This document shows positions 42,936 to 51,516 of a DNA stretch of 64,000 nucleotides, in pieces. Source of the stretch: Streptomyces sp. NBC_00271 (GTDB lineage: Bacteria; Actinomycetota; Actinomycetes; Streptomycetales; Streptomycetaceae). Under the pieces are notes generated by a model. That model was not told where the DNA came from and ran no database searches. It saw only the letters and a program-made list of their open reading frames with translations. Numbering within the stretch: position 1 is the stretch's first letter; each line of letters opens with the position of its first letter. The translations under genes and the position numbers were made by a program. Where the stretch lies: NCBI RefSeq assembly GCF_036178845.1, contig NZ_CP108070.1, forward strand, positions 992,001 to 1,056,000, read 5' to 3'.

Positions 42936-45029
42936 TCAGGTCTTGGGCCGGACGGAGTCTTCGATGCGGGCGAGCTGGTGGTCGATGTCGGTCAACCACA
43001 CTTCGAGATCGATGAGTGTGGGCAGGGCCGAGTGGTGCTCCGGCAGCGGTGGGCCAGGGGGACTCCGGCCGGGCGCGGGGCGTTCGTCGGTGGTGAAGTA
43101 CGTGGCAATGCGGTCGGCGTCCGTCGTCAGCTCGGCGGCCGTCCCGCGGACCCATGCGCGCGCGTCCGGCGGCACATCGGTCAGGGGCGTTTCGAAGCAA
43201 GGTAGCCGCTGGGCACCGAGCACCGTGTGGTACGCCACGATGAGCACCCCGTGCCAGTCGGCCTGGGCGCCCTCCCAGGCGGTGGGTGGCTCGCTGCGGA
43301 ACTGCGCATAGGCGGCCTCCGCCAGGCGCAGATGCCGCAGCGTCGGCAACGTCGCGGGCGGAGACGGAGCGGCCGCCGACGGGGCCAGCAGCGCCTCGAC
43401 GGTGGCGGGTACCAACGTCCCGCACGAGCGCAGCAGGCCCGCCATGGTGCGGTGAACCTCTCTCCGCGCCCCCGCCGGCCAGGCGAGCAGCCCACACAGA
43501 AGGCCGATGACACTGCCGGTGACGACATCGACGATGCGGGCTTCCGACATTCGCCAGTTGGTCGGGGTGATCTGGGCGAAGGCCAGGGAGACCACCAGCG
43601 TGAACAGCCCCTGTGCGTAGGCGACTCCGAGCCGCGGGCCCAGAGCGAAGGCGATGAGCATGCCCGGCACGAGCAGGACGGCGTAGGCGTCCAGGTGCCG
43701 GCCGAGGGCGATGAGCAGCGCACCTGCCGCGACAGCCCCCACCAGGTTGCCGATCATGGCCTGGCGCACGGCCCGCCAGGTGGCGCCGATCGTGGTACGC
43801 CCCAGCGTGAGGACCGCGAGGAGGACCCAGAATCCGTGCGCGAGGTCGAGGGTGCCCGCGACAAGACGGGCGAGGGCGAGGCCGCACGCGACTCGTACGG
43901 CGTTCTGGAACCACACCGAGCGATGCGTCGCGTTGCCCATGATGCGACGCGCCCACAGCTGCGTCGTGGGCAGGTCGGCGTACCAGAAGAGTTCGCTGGG
44001 CCGCAGGGGTGAGGTTCTGCGCCCGGCGACAGAGACGCCCACGGCTGTCACCGCGATCCATGTCGACTCGGCCAGTGTCAGCTCCGTCGCCTGTCGCCGC
44101 AGGACGTCGGTGTCCACACCCGATTCCCCCGGGTCGGCCGCACGGCGGATCCGTTCCGCCTGGAACTGCCGGATCGCCCTGTCGAGCGCGTCGGCCGTCG
44201 GTGGACGCTCACCGGCACGCAGGGCCGCCCCCATGTCCTCGCACGTCCGCGCGACGCGTTCGCGGAGCGCGGCGGCCGATGGATCCGTGCGCGGTGCCGC
44301 GCCAGGGGGCACGGACGTCGCGCTCCGCGACGCCAGCTGGTCCACGACCCGCCGGACCGCGGCTCCCGCCTGTGCCAGGGCCCGGTCCCGGCGCCCCGGG
44401 CCGGTCGGGCGCTCACCCGGGGAAACCTGCGACAGCCGCAGCCCCTCGCTGAGATCACGCAGCCTCGCGACGGAGACGCGGGCCGGATCGGCCGCTGCCG
44501 CGGCGGCCGTCTCCAGCGCGTCGGCAAGCACGATCCGGTAGCTCGTGGCAGGTGGACCGGACAGCACGAACACCTGGCACAGGCACAGGAGTACGACGCC
44601 CACGGCCGCGCCCGTCAGCCGGGCGCCCAGCGTCTGAGGGGCGTACGGCGGGAAGCAGGCCAGGATGTAGAGGAGTTGGAGACCGGGGGCGGGACCCGCC
44701 GTACGAGGTCCGGCCACCACGCTGAAACTCAATAGGAATCCGACGATCAGCATGCCGGTCACTGCGGCCGCCGTGTTCACCGCGAGTGCCGTGCCCAGCG
44801 CGACGAAAGCCACTGCGAACGGCAGGGTCCGCAGGGTGATCCATGCCTGCTGCCGGCCGGTCCCGGGAATGGTGGAGAGCAGGCCGAGCGAGATCGGTGT
44901 GAACAGTGCGTACAGCGCCGCGACTGGTTGCTGAAGGCCGTAGAGGAACGCGTAGAAGCCGACGCTCGCCGAGCAGGTGACCTGAATCGACCGGCGTAGG
45001 ATCGCGGCACCGCCCGGCCCCGGCGTCAT
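42936..45029 (-). CDS. FUSC-family membrane transporter
   Basis: This integral membrane protein of 697 residues has two sets of about five or six helices separated by a cytosolic region of roughly 190 residues. The first set starts IQVTCSASVGFYAFLYGLQQ; the second includes HGFWVLLAVLTLGRTTIGAT, whose pattern (WVLLxVLTxxRxxxGAT) is the FUSC signature, and ALGPRLGVAYAQGLFTLVVS. Relatives are implicated in export of aromatic acids or similar compounds. The start at 45029 is a choice (MTPGPGGAAILRRS); a longer Arg-rich N-terminus is possible. No regulator is adjacent. Confidence 0.85.
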   Translation of the reverse strand: MTPGPGGAAILRRSIQVTCSASVGFYAFLYGLQQPVAALYALFTPISLGLLSTIPGTGRQQAWITLRTLPFAVAFVALGTALAVNTAAAVTGMLIVGFLLSFSVVAGPRTAGPAPGLQLLYILACFPPYAPQTLGARLTGAAVGVVLLCLCQVFVLSGPPATSYRIVLADALETAAAAAADPARVSVARLRDLSEGLRLSQVSPGERPTGPGRRDRALAQAGAAVRRVVDQLASRSATSVPPGAAPRTDPSAAALRERVARTCEDMGAALRAGERPPTADALDRAIRQFQAERIRRAADPGESGVDTDVLRRQATELTLAESTWIAVTAVGVSVAGRRTSPLRPSELFWYADLPTTQLWARRIMGNATHRSVWFQNAVRVACGLALARLVAGTLDLAHGFWVLLAVLTLGRTTIGATWRAVRQAMIGNLVGAVAAGALLIALGRHLDAYAVLLVPGMLIAFALGPRLGVAYAQGLFTLVVSLAFAQITPTNWRMSEARIVDVVTGSVIGLLCGLLAWPAGARREVHRTMAGLLRSCGTLVPATVEALLAPSAAAPSPPATLPTLRHLRLAEAAYAQFRSEPPTAWEGAQADWHGVLIVAYHTVLGAQRLPCFETPLTDVPPDARAWVRGTAAELTTDADRIATYFTTDERPAPGRSPPGPPLPEHHSALPTLIDLEVWLTDIDHQLARIEDSVRPKT

Positions 45030-45328
45030 ACGTGCTCGCCGCCCGCGCCGGTACGCGCACCGCGAACGGCCCCTGACGGCAATGGCGGCTGTCCGCGCAT
45101 GGCGACGTTCCTCTCGGCAGACACCGCGTGTCCTCGACGACCGGGCCTCTGCCCATTTTCGACCCTCTGAAGGGCCGGCGCACGTGGTGGCGGCCCCGAT
45201 CGGCGCACCTGCGCGCACCAGGCAGCGGGCTCCGGGCCGCGCGGCGCCCGGTCGGCGGGGCACCTCACGGGCCCCGCCGCACCGGTCCGGCAAACCTCGA
45301 GCGGTCAGGTCGTCAGGCGGTCAGATCG
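45030..45328. other. Intergenic region, nothing recognised
   Basis: About 300 bases between two minus-strand genes. It should hold the FUSC gene promoter. Repeated GGTCAG/CGTCAG words near 45304-45331 are the only pattern seen. Confidence 0.35.
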
Positions 45329-46543
45329 TCAGCAGGCACCCTCGTCCTGCCAGACGCCCCAGTCGGAGGCGACGGGGGTCTCGTTCTGAGTCCACCACTT
45401 GGCCTTCCAGTTGTGGTTGTTGTACGACACCTCGTTGCCGACGGTGTAGACCGCGGTGGAGCTCCAGGCCGGCTTGCACCCGGTACTCGGGGGCGTGGGC
45501 GTCGGCGTCGGGGTGGGGGTCGAGGAGGGCGGCGTGGCCCCGGCGAACTTCACCGAGTACTTGGCGAAGTCCCAGGAGTTCTGCGCCACGCTGGAGCAGG
45601 TGCCCGAGGTCCGGCCGCCGTTGTCGGCCGGGGTGCACTGACGGTCTCGGTTGAGGGACCAGAACGTGAAGCGGTCCATGTTGTGGCTGGTGGCGTAGTC
45701 CAGCACGGTCTGGAAGTCGGTCTGCGTGAAGAACTCGCCGGTGTCGCTGCGCCCGTTCATCCCGGAGAAGCCCTCGTGGGCGTAGGCGGTCGCCTGGTCC
45801 CATCCCAAGGTGGACTGCAGGATCTGGTTGAAGTTGGTCAGCGCGCCGGTCTGCGACGCCGCGCCGTTGAAGCCGCCGTCGAACGGCATGATGGAGAAGT
45901 TGTTCGGGGTGAAACCCTGTGACTTCGCCTCCAGCAGCATTTGCTTGCCGAACCAGCCGGTGCCGTCAGCGGTGCCGGCGGTGGTGACGGAGACGTACAG
46001 TCCGGGGTTGTTCTGCTGGAGGATCTTCGCGGCGCCGATCTCGTTCTTGATGGCCGCCGTGTTCTCGTACTCCGGCTCTTCCAGGTCGAAGTCGATGGCG
46101 TGCAGACCGTACTTGGTGATGACCTGCTGGTACGCCGCCGCTGTGGCAGCCGCGTCCGAGCACACCTGGCCGAGCTTGGTGCCGCCGTATCCGCCGATGG
46201 AGACGGAGACGTCGCCGCCCTTGGCACGGATGGTGTTGACGACCGACTGCACGGCGGTGTCCGAGGAGACCGCGGCCGTACCGCCCCATGTGGGGCTGCA
46301 GCCGCCGCCGTTGGGGGCGAGGACGAAGGCGAGCTGGAACGCCTTGAGGCCGGTGGCGTCCATGATGGCGGCCGGGTCCGGCGGGTCGTTGTCGAGCGGC
46401 ATCAGGTAGGGAGCCGCGGCGTACCAGCGGTTGCTGAGTGCGGAGGTCGCGCCGGAAGCGCTGCCCGCGACCAGTGCGGTCGTGCCCGCTGCGGCGAGTC
46501 CAACGGCGGCTGCCGCGCCCAGACATGCGCGAAGACGTCTCAC
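45329..46543 (-). CDS. Secreted GH18 chitinase with C-terminal chitin-binding module
   Basis: Exported enzyme of 404 residues. The GTG at 46543 follows GGAGG and starts a signal peptide (RRLRACLGAAAAVGLAAAG, cleavage near GSASGA). The GH18 barrel carries VSVSIGGYGG and the catalytic motif HAIDFDLEEPE (Glu about residue 139), then SIMPFDGGFNG and NMDRFTFWSLNRDRQC. A Thr/Pro linker (STPTPTPTPTPPS) leads to a CBM5/12-type module (GCKPAWSSTAVYTVGNEVSY ... WWTQNETP). It is predicted to cut chitin to oligosaccharides that the das-like transporter could import. Two dre-like sites lie upstream. Confidence 0.93.
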   Translation of the reverse strand: MRRLRACLGAAAAVGLAAAGTTALVAGSASGATSALSNRWYAAAPYLMPLDNDPPDPAAIMDATGLKAFQLAFVLAPNGGGCSPTWGGTAAVSSDTAVQSVVNTIRAKGGDVSVSIGGYGGTKLGQVCSDAAATAAAYQQVITKYGLHAIDFDLEEPEYENTAAIKNEIGAAKILQQNNPGLYVSVTTAGTADGTGWFGKQMLLEAKSQGFTPNNFSIMPFDGGFNGAASQTGALTNFNQILQSTLGWDQATAYAHEGFSGMNGRSDTGEFFTQTDFQTVLDYATSHNMDRFTFWSLNRDRQCTPADNGGRTSGTCSSVAQNSWDFAKYSVKFAGATPPSSTPTPTPTPTPPSTGCKPAWSSTAVYTVGNEVSYNNHNWKAKWWTQNETPVASDWGVWQDEGAC

Positions 46544-46609
46544 TGCGTGCCTCCAGGAGGTGGGGAGAGTCGCCCCAGCTTCCTGTAGGTGTTGCGTCCA
46601 TGCCAATAG

Positions 46610-46646
46610 ATTGGCCTAGACCAGATAACTCTTGGACTAGACCATA
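46610..46646 (-). promoter_or_regulatory. Tandem dre-like (DasR) sites in the chitinase promoter
   Basis: ATTGGCCTAGACCAGA (46610-46625) and CTTGGACTAGACCATA (46631-46646) match 12 and 11 of 16 positions of the DasR consensus ACTGGTCTAGACCACT, with centres 21 bases apart. Paired sites of this kind overlap promoters of known Streptomyces chitinase genes. They lie 67-104 bases upstream of the GTG start. Confidence 0.7.
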
Positions 46647-46659
46647 CGATTGCTTTACC

Positions 46660-47361
46660 TCAGCCCCGCGCCTGCGCCCTGACATGTGCCGGGTACCACT
46701 TCGTGAAGCGGATCGCTGCGACCAGCAAGGCGATCGGGATGACCCAGTTGAGCCAGTCCGAACCCGACTTCACCTGCAGTGCGAGCAGCCCCAGCAGGGC
46801 CGTGACCAGGAACACCCCGCCCCACACCGCCGTCAGGATCCTGTTGGTGCGCCGGAACAACGGTGTGTCCCAGTACTGGCGGGGCACCGACTCGCGTGCG
46901 TACTGCTCGGTGAACGGTGTGAAGGCGAGGGAACCGAGTGCCACGACGGCGATCGCCCCGTTGGCCAACGTCTGCGCGTAGGTTTCCAGCCACATCAGGT
47001 CCTGGCGGTCGACCGCGAGTCCGAGTACGAAGATGACCGCGAAGAACACCAGACTCGCCGCCTCCAGAATCTTGAAGCTCCCGCGCCGCAGGTCGGGCAC
47101 ATTGAGCACCAGGGCCGCGATGAGCGCTGCCAGTGCGGCGTACTTCCACGTACTGGGGCTCGCCACCACGTCGAAGATGATCCAGGGGGCGAAACCGAGG
47201 AAGACACTGTTGGTGCGCAGGGCTTCGCCGCCGGACACATCGGTCTGCGCATCGGCCGCCGGCATGCCGGACGGCGTCATTCTGGACGGCGGCATTCCGG
47301 ACCGCGGAGACTCGCCGCTCCCCGTCGCTCCGAGTCCTCGATTCGCATCGGGTCGACCCAT
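46660..47361 (-). CDS. Multi-pass membrane protein, hypothetical
   Basis: This 233-residue protein starts at ATG 47361 behind GGAGGT. The first 45 residues are hydrophilic with a Met/Pro/Ser repeat-like stretch (SGMPPSRMTPSGMPAADAQT). About six or seven membrane helices follow (SVFLGFAPWIIFDVVASPST, YAALAALIAALVLNVPDL, ILEAASLVFFAVIFVLGLAV, GAIAVVALGSLAFTPFTEQY, AVWGGVFLVTALLGLLALQV, WLNWVIPIALLVAAI). I do not recognise a named family. Its 3' end abuts the chitinase promoter region. Confidence 0.8.
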   Translation of the reverse strand: MGRPDANRGLGATGSGESPRSGMPPSRMTPSGMPAADAQTDVSGGEALRTNSVFLGFAPWIIFDVVASPSTWKYAALAALIAALVLNVPDLRRGSFKILEAASLVFFAVIFVLGLAVDRQDLMWLETYAQTLANGAIAVVALGSLAFTPFTEQYARESVPRQYWDTPLFRRTNRILTAVWGGVFLVTALLGLLALQVKSGSDWLNWVIPIALLVAAIRFTKWYPAHVRAQARG

Positions 47362-47526
47362 CGGACACCTCCGCGGATGGCGCCTCCATGTCGGAAACCG
47401 AGAGCGCGAGGAAACCCCCGGCCGGGCGCTGAGGCGAGGGCCTCTGCCTCTCATGCTGCGACCGCCCCAACCCCGCCGCATCCGCTGCAGAAGCCCCCCG
47501 GGACAGTTCGCCCGCTCCCCGGCGAG

Positions 47527-47712
47527 ATGGCGGTCTTCTGCTACGGCCTCGAACCGCCGTGGCTGACCTGGTCGATCATCGGACCCGATGGCACGGTGCG
47601 GCGCCGTCCCACCGTCGTGGCCCGGGTCGACGAACCCATGATGGTCCACGACATGGCGTTGACGGGCCGCTGCTTGGTGCTCGTCCTCGCACCGGCCTTC
47701 TTCGATCTGCCG
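47527..47712 (+). pseudogene. Carotenoid oxygenase (RPE65-like) fragment
   Basis: GPDGTVRRRPTVVARVDEPM then MVHDMALTGRCLVLVLAPAF and FDLPA match the interior of carotenoid oxygenases, including the HD(M)ALT segment whose His is an iron ligand. Nothing before or after continues the family, so this is a remnant of about 60 residues out of about 450. The rest of 47362-48066 holds no supported gene. Confidence 0.6.
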
Positions 47713-48090
47713 GCACACGGTCAACGCGTTCGACTCGTCAGGGCGCCCCGGCGAGGACGCTCGACTACGTACAGTGGCCCCGGTTGGCACTCGGTAACTC
47801 CGAAACGTCGCGTTCGGGCCGAGTGGCCGACAGTGGTACGACACCCAGGACGCCGCGGCACAGGAGCCGGAGGCGAACCCGGTGGCGCGCGTACGGATCC
47901 CGGTGCGAGTGCCGCTGGGACTGCACGGATGCCGACTGCCGACGGAGGAGTGACGGCACGCACGGCGCGGAACTCGGCTGATGCCGGAGGCCTCCAGGAC
48001 ACTGCCGTATGCCGGGCGTCCTTCAGATGGGCATCCCAGCGGCGTGACGTAGGGTGAGCGCCGGGGGTGGAAGACCAGAGGGGGCACGAG

Positions 48091-50979
48091 GTGGCGCCGG
48101 ATCCGGTGCGGTTCGCGGTACTTGGACCGGTTCGGGTCTGGCGGGCGGGGACGGAGCTGCACCTCGGGCGTCCGCAGGAACGGGCGCTGCTGGCACTGCT
48201 GTTGGCACGGGCAGGTCAGCCGGTCTCCGTGAGCGAGATCGTCGACGTCCTGTGGGGCGGGCGTCCGCCGGACACCGCGGTCAATGTGGTCCACCGGCAT
48301 GTCGGTGCACTGCGCCGCCTGTTGCAGCCCGGCCTTCCCACCCGGGCGACGGGCCACTGGCTGCTCCGGGACACGGGCGGATACCGGCTGGTGGCCGACA
48401 GTGACTCTCTGGACCTGTTGCGCTTCCGTGCGCTGCGGGCCGAGGCCCGACGGGCCGCCTCGGACGAAGCACCCGCACGGGCCGTGGATCTGCTCACCGA
48501 GGCGCTGTCGCTGTGGCAGGGGCCGACGGCCCACGGGATCCCCGTGGAGGCGCGTGCGCACGCGGCGTTCGTCTCGCTGGAGGGCGAGCGCCTCGCGACC
48601 GTGAAGGAGGCCGCCGATGTCGCGCTGCGTGCGGACGTGCCGGGTGTGGTCCTCCCCCGGCTCCAAGAGGCCGCTGCCGGCAGCCCGTTGGACGAACCGC
48701 TGATGGCCAGACTGATTCTCGCTCTTTCGGCCACCGGTCGACGGCCCGAGGCGCTCAGCACGTACCTCACCGTGTCGAACCGTCTCGCCGACGAGTTGGG
48801 CATCGATCCTGGACCGGAGCTGCGCGACGCCCACCAGGCGGTGCTGCGGGACGCGGCATCCTCGGCGGCCGGCCCCAGAGTCTCAGAGGCGCGCACCGTC
48901 ACCGATCCAGCGGCCTCGGACCTCGTCGGTCCGCGAGCGGTCTCCCTGCCCGTGCCCGCGCAACTGCCGCTCGATCTACCGACGTTCACCGGTCGGCGGG
49001 CCGAACTGGCCGAGGTCCTCGCACCGCTGTCGAGCGAGGGGCGGTCCGCCGAAACAGTGGTGATCAGTGCCATCGGCGGAATGGCAGGAATCGGCAAGAG
49101 CACGCTCGCCGTGCACTGGGCCCATCGGGTCGCGGACCGCTATCCCGACGGGCAGCTCTACGTCAATCTGCGGGGCTTCGACCCATCGGGGGCCGTCATG
49201 CGTCCCGACGAGGCGGTCCGCGGTTTTCTGGACACGCTGGGGGTGCCGCCGGAACGCGTCCCCCACGGTCTGGACGCCCAGGCCGCGCTCTACCGCAGCA
49301 TGCTGGCCGGACGCCGGTTCCTGGTCCTGCTGGACAACGCGCGGGATTCCGATCACGTACGGCCGCTGCTGCCCGGCACGCCCGGCTGCCTCACGATCGT
49401 CACCAGCCGCAACCAGCTCTCCGGTCTGGTGGCCGCCCATGGAGCCCACTCGCTCACCCTGCGTCCGCTCGGCACCGACGAGGGACGGGAACTCCTCATC
49501 CGCCGCCTGGGGGCCGAGCGGGTCTCCGCCGAGGCTGAGGCGGCGGCGGAGATCACCACACTGTGCGCCGGGCTGCCGCTGGCCCTGGCCTGCGTCGCCG
49601 CCCGCGCGGCCACCCACCCGCACTTCTCACTGTCGGCCGTCGCCGCCGAACTGCGCGAGGCCCATGGCAGTCTCGACGCCTTCATCGAGGCCGACACGTC
49701 GGCCGATGTCGGAGCGGTCTTCTCCTGGTCCTCCCGCGCCCTCTCGCCCGCCGCCGCCCGCCTCTTCCGACTGCTCGGACTGCATCCCGGACCTGATTTC
49801 ACCGCGCCGGCCGCGGCCGCCCTGGCCGGGCTCGCGGAACGGGAGGCGCGGCTGTTGCTGACCGAGCTCTCCCGCCTGCACCTCATCAACGAGCACGCCC
49901 CCGGCCGGTACGCCTTCCACGACCTGCTTCGCGCCTACGCCGCCGAACTGGCGCACACCCAGCACAGCGAGGCCGAGTGCCGGGCAGCCGTGAACCAGCT
50001 GTTCGAGCACTATCTGTACACGGCGCACGCCGCCGGTCGGCTGATCGCACCGTACGTGGACACGATGCCGCTCCCGCCTCTCCCCGAGGGGACCCTCCCC
50101 GAACCACTCGCCGACGACGAGTCGGCTCTCGCCTGGCTCGCGGCCGAGTACGCGGTGCTGCTCGCCGTCATCGACGCGGCCACGCGCTCCGGTTCGGACC
50201 GCCTCGTCTGCCTGCTCGTCTCCTCACTGGAGCGGTTCTTCGACCGGCAGGGTCACTGGCACGACTGGGCGGCCGCCCAACGGACCGCGCTCGACGCCGC
50301 ACTGCGGCTGTCCGACCCCGTCGTGGAAGCTCACGGCCTGCTCGGACTGGCCCGGGTGGCGGGCCGACTGGGCCTGCGCGACGAAGCCGGTGCCCACCTC
50401 GACCGTGTCCTCGAGCTCTTCACGGAACTCGGAGACGACGTCGGACGGGCCTACGTCCACCTGAGCCTCGGCTGGGAGGCCGAGCAGCACGGTGACCTCC
50501 CGGGTGCCCTCCGGCACGACCGGCTGGCCCTGGACCTCTTCCGCGCCACCGGCCGGCAGGCCGCGCAGGCAACCGCCCTCAACGCGGTCGGCTGGGACCA
50601 CGCGACGCTCGGGGATCACCAACAGGCCCTCAGCCACTGCCTTGAGGCCCTGACCATTCAGCGCGATCTCGGAGACCACATCGGCCAGGCCGCCACCTGG
50701 GACAGCATCGCCTACGCCCATCACAACCTCGGCGACCACCCGCAGGCCCTTACCAGTTACCGCAACGCTCTCACCATCTTCCGGGACCTGGGCGTGCCTG
50801 CCGAGGAGGCCGGAACCCTCGTCCGTATCGGTGACACGCACCGTGCGACAGGCAACCACGAGGCCGCCCGCGCCGCCTGGCACAGCGCCCTCACCCTTTT
50901 CACCGAACTGGCCCACCCCGACGCCGAGCGGGTCCGTGCCCGGCTCGATGAACTCGGCGAACCGCACGGTGACGCGTGA
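48091..50979 (+). CDS. SARP-family regulator with NB-ARC and TPR domains (AfsR-like)
   Basis: A regulator of 962 residues if started at GTG 48091, which follows AGAGGGGG; GTG 48067 would add eight residues. The OmpR-like DNA-binding region (FAVLGPVRVWRAGTELHLGR, then VLWGGRPPDTAVNVVHRHVG) and bacterial activation domain (LTEALSLWQGPTAHGIPVEA) occupy about residues 5-265. An NB-ARC ATPase follows with P-loop ISAIGGMAGIGKSTLAVHWA and Walker B FLVLLDNARD. At least four TPR units end the protein (ATALNAVGWDHATLGDHQQA). Such proteins activate secondary-metabolite genes, but no biosynthetic cluster is adjacent. A strong terminator follows. Confidence 0.92.
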   Translation: MAPDPVRFAVLGPVRVWRAGTELHLGRPQERALLALLLARAGQPVSVSEIVDVLWGGRPPDTAVNVVHRHVGALRRLLQPGLPTRATGHWLLRDTGGYRLVADSDSLDLLRFRALRAEARRAASDEAPARAVDLLTEALSLWQGPTAHGIPVEARAHAAFVSLEGERLATVKEAADVALRADVPGVVLPRLQEAAAGSPLDEPLMARLILALSATGRRPEALSTYLTVSNRLADELGIDPGPELRDAHQAVLRDAASSAAGPRVSEARTVTDPAASDLVGPRAVSLPVPAQLPLDLPTFTGRRAELAEVLAPLSSEGRSAETVVISAIGGMAGIGKSTLAVHWAHRVADRYPDGQLYVNLRGFDPSGAVMRPDEAVRGFLDTLGVPPERVPHGLDAQAALYRSMLAGRRFLVLLDNARDSDHVRPLLPGTPGCLTIVTSRNQLSGLVAAHGAHSLTLRPLGTDEGRELLIRRLGAERVSAEAEAAAEITTLCAGLPLALACVAARAATHPHFSLSAVAAELREAHGSLDAFIEADTSADVGAVFSWSSRALSPAAARLFRLLGLHPGPDFTAPAAAALAGLAEREARLLLTELSRLHLINEHAPGRYAFHDLLRAYAAELAHTQHSEAECRAAVNQLFEHYLYTAHAAGRLIAPYVDTMPLPPLPEGTLPEPLADDESALAWLAAEYAVLLAVIDAATRSGSDRLVCLLVSSLERFFDRQGHWHDWAAAQRTALDAALRLSDPVVEAHGLLGLARVAGRLGLRDEAGAHLDRVLELFTELGDDVGRAYVHLSLGWEAEQHGDLPGALRHDRLALDLFRATGRQAAQATALNAVGWDHATLGDHQQALSHCLEALTIQRDLGDHIGQAATWDSIAYAHHNLGDHPQALTSYRNALTIFRDLGVPAEEAGTLVRIGDTHRATGNHEAARAAWHSALTLFTELAHPDAERVRARLDELGEPHGDA

Positions 50980-50990
50980 CGCGTGCCGCG

Positions 50991-51027
50991 AAGCGTGCCC
51001 CGGGAACCTCTGTCCCGGGGCACGCTT
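50991..51027. terminator. 15-bp perfect hairpin after the SARP gene
   Basis: AAGCGTGCCCCGGGA (50991-51005) pairs exactly with 51013-51027, loop ACCTCTG, 12 bases after the SARP stop. Confidence 0.9.
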
Positions 51028-51029
51028 CG

Positions 51030-51347
51030 GTCAGCTGAGTGAGCTGTCCATCGAGGACAACGGCACGGAGAACAGCACCCGTTGGGGAATCGCGGTGTCG
51101 GTGTGCCGCCGTTGAGCGGGATGACCGGCAGCACCCAGCGGAACTTGAAGTCGCTCGGGTCGTTGGCGTCGATGAAGGCGATGTGGCCCATGTGGTCGGT
51201 GGTGGTGCCGTTCTGTCCCCACCCGGACAGGATGGCCCACGACGAGGTGATCGTGGTCAGCTTGTTGGGGTTGTCGCCGTGGTTGCCGAAGTTGATGACG
51301 ATCGACCCGCGTCGAGGACCACCGACCGCTTCCAGAATGTCACACAT
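51030..51347 (-). pseudogene. Degraded hypothetical ORF
   Basis: From ATG 51347 the minus strand reads MCDILEAVGGPRRGSIVINF, GNHGDNPNKLTTITSSWAIL and DHMGHIAFIDANDPSDFKFR with strongly GC-biased third positions, so it looks coding. At GGT near 51110 the frame must shift by one base to reach TAIPQRVLFSVPLSSMDSSL and a TGA. I do not recognise the family. It diverges from the multicopper oxidase. Confidence 0.45.
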
Positions 51348-51516
51348 ATGCAGGCTGGCAGTAATAGTTTGATTCCCCTTCCGATGACTTCCGATTTGCT
51401 GATGAGATCGGCTCAAAGAGTGGCCCTATCAAAACGGACCGGCGTGCTGAAGTTACGTTCCGAACCAGCCCCTGTATCCCTTGGGCGCTACGTGAGGCGA
51501 CGGAAGGATGGGGACG

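Noticed and set aside
46438..48057. Long plus-strand open frame of 539 codons
   Set aside because: Most of it is antisense to the chitinase start and to the membrane protein gene; only the carotenoid-oxygenase-like piece at 47527-47712 has recognisable content.
46660..48834. A 724-residue minus-strand protein
   Set aside because: The upstream two thirds are antisense to the SARP gene; the true start at 47361 has a GGAGGT site and begins the membrane protein.
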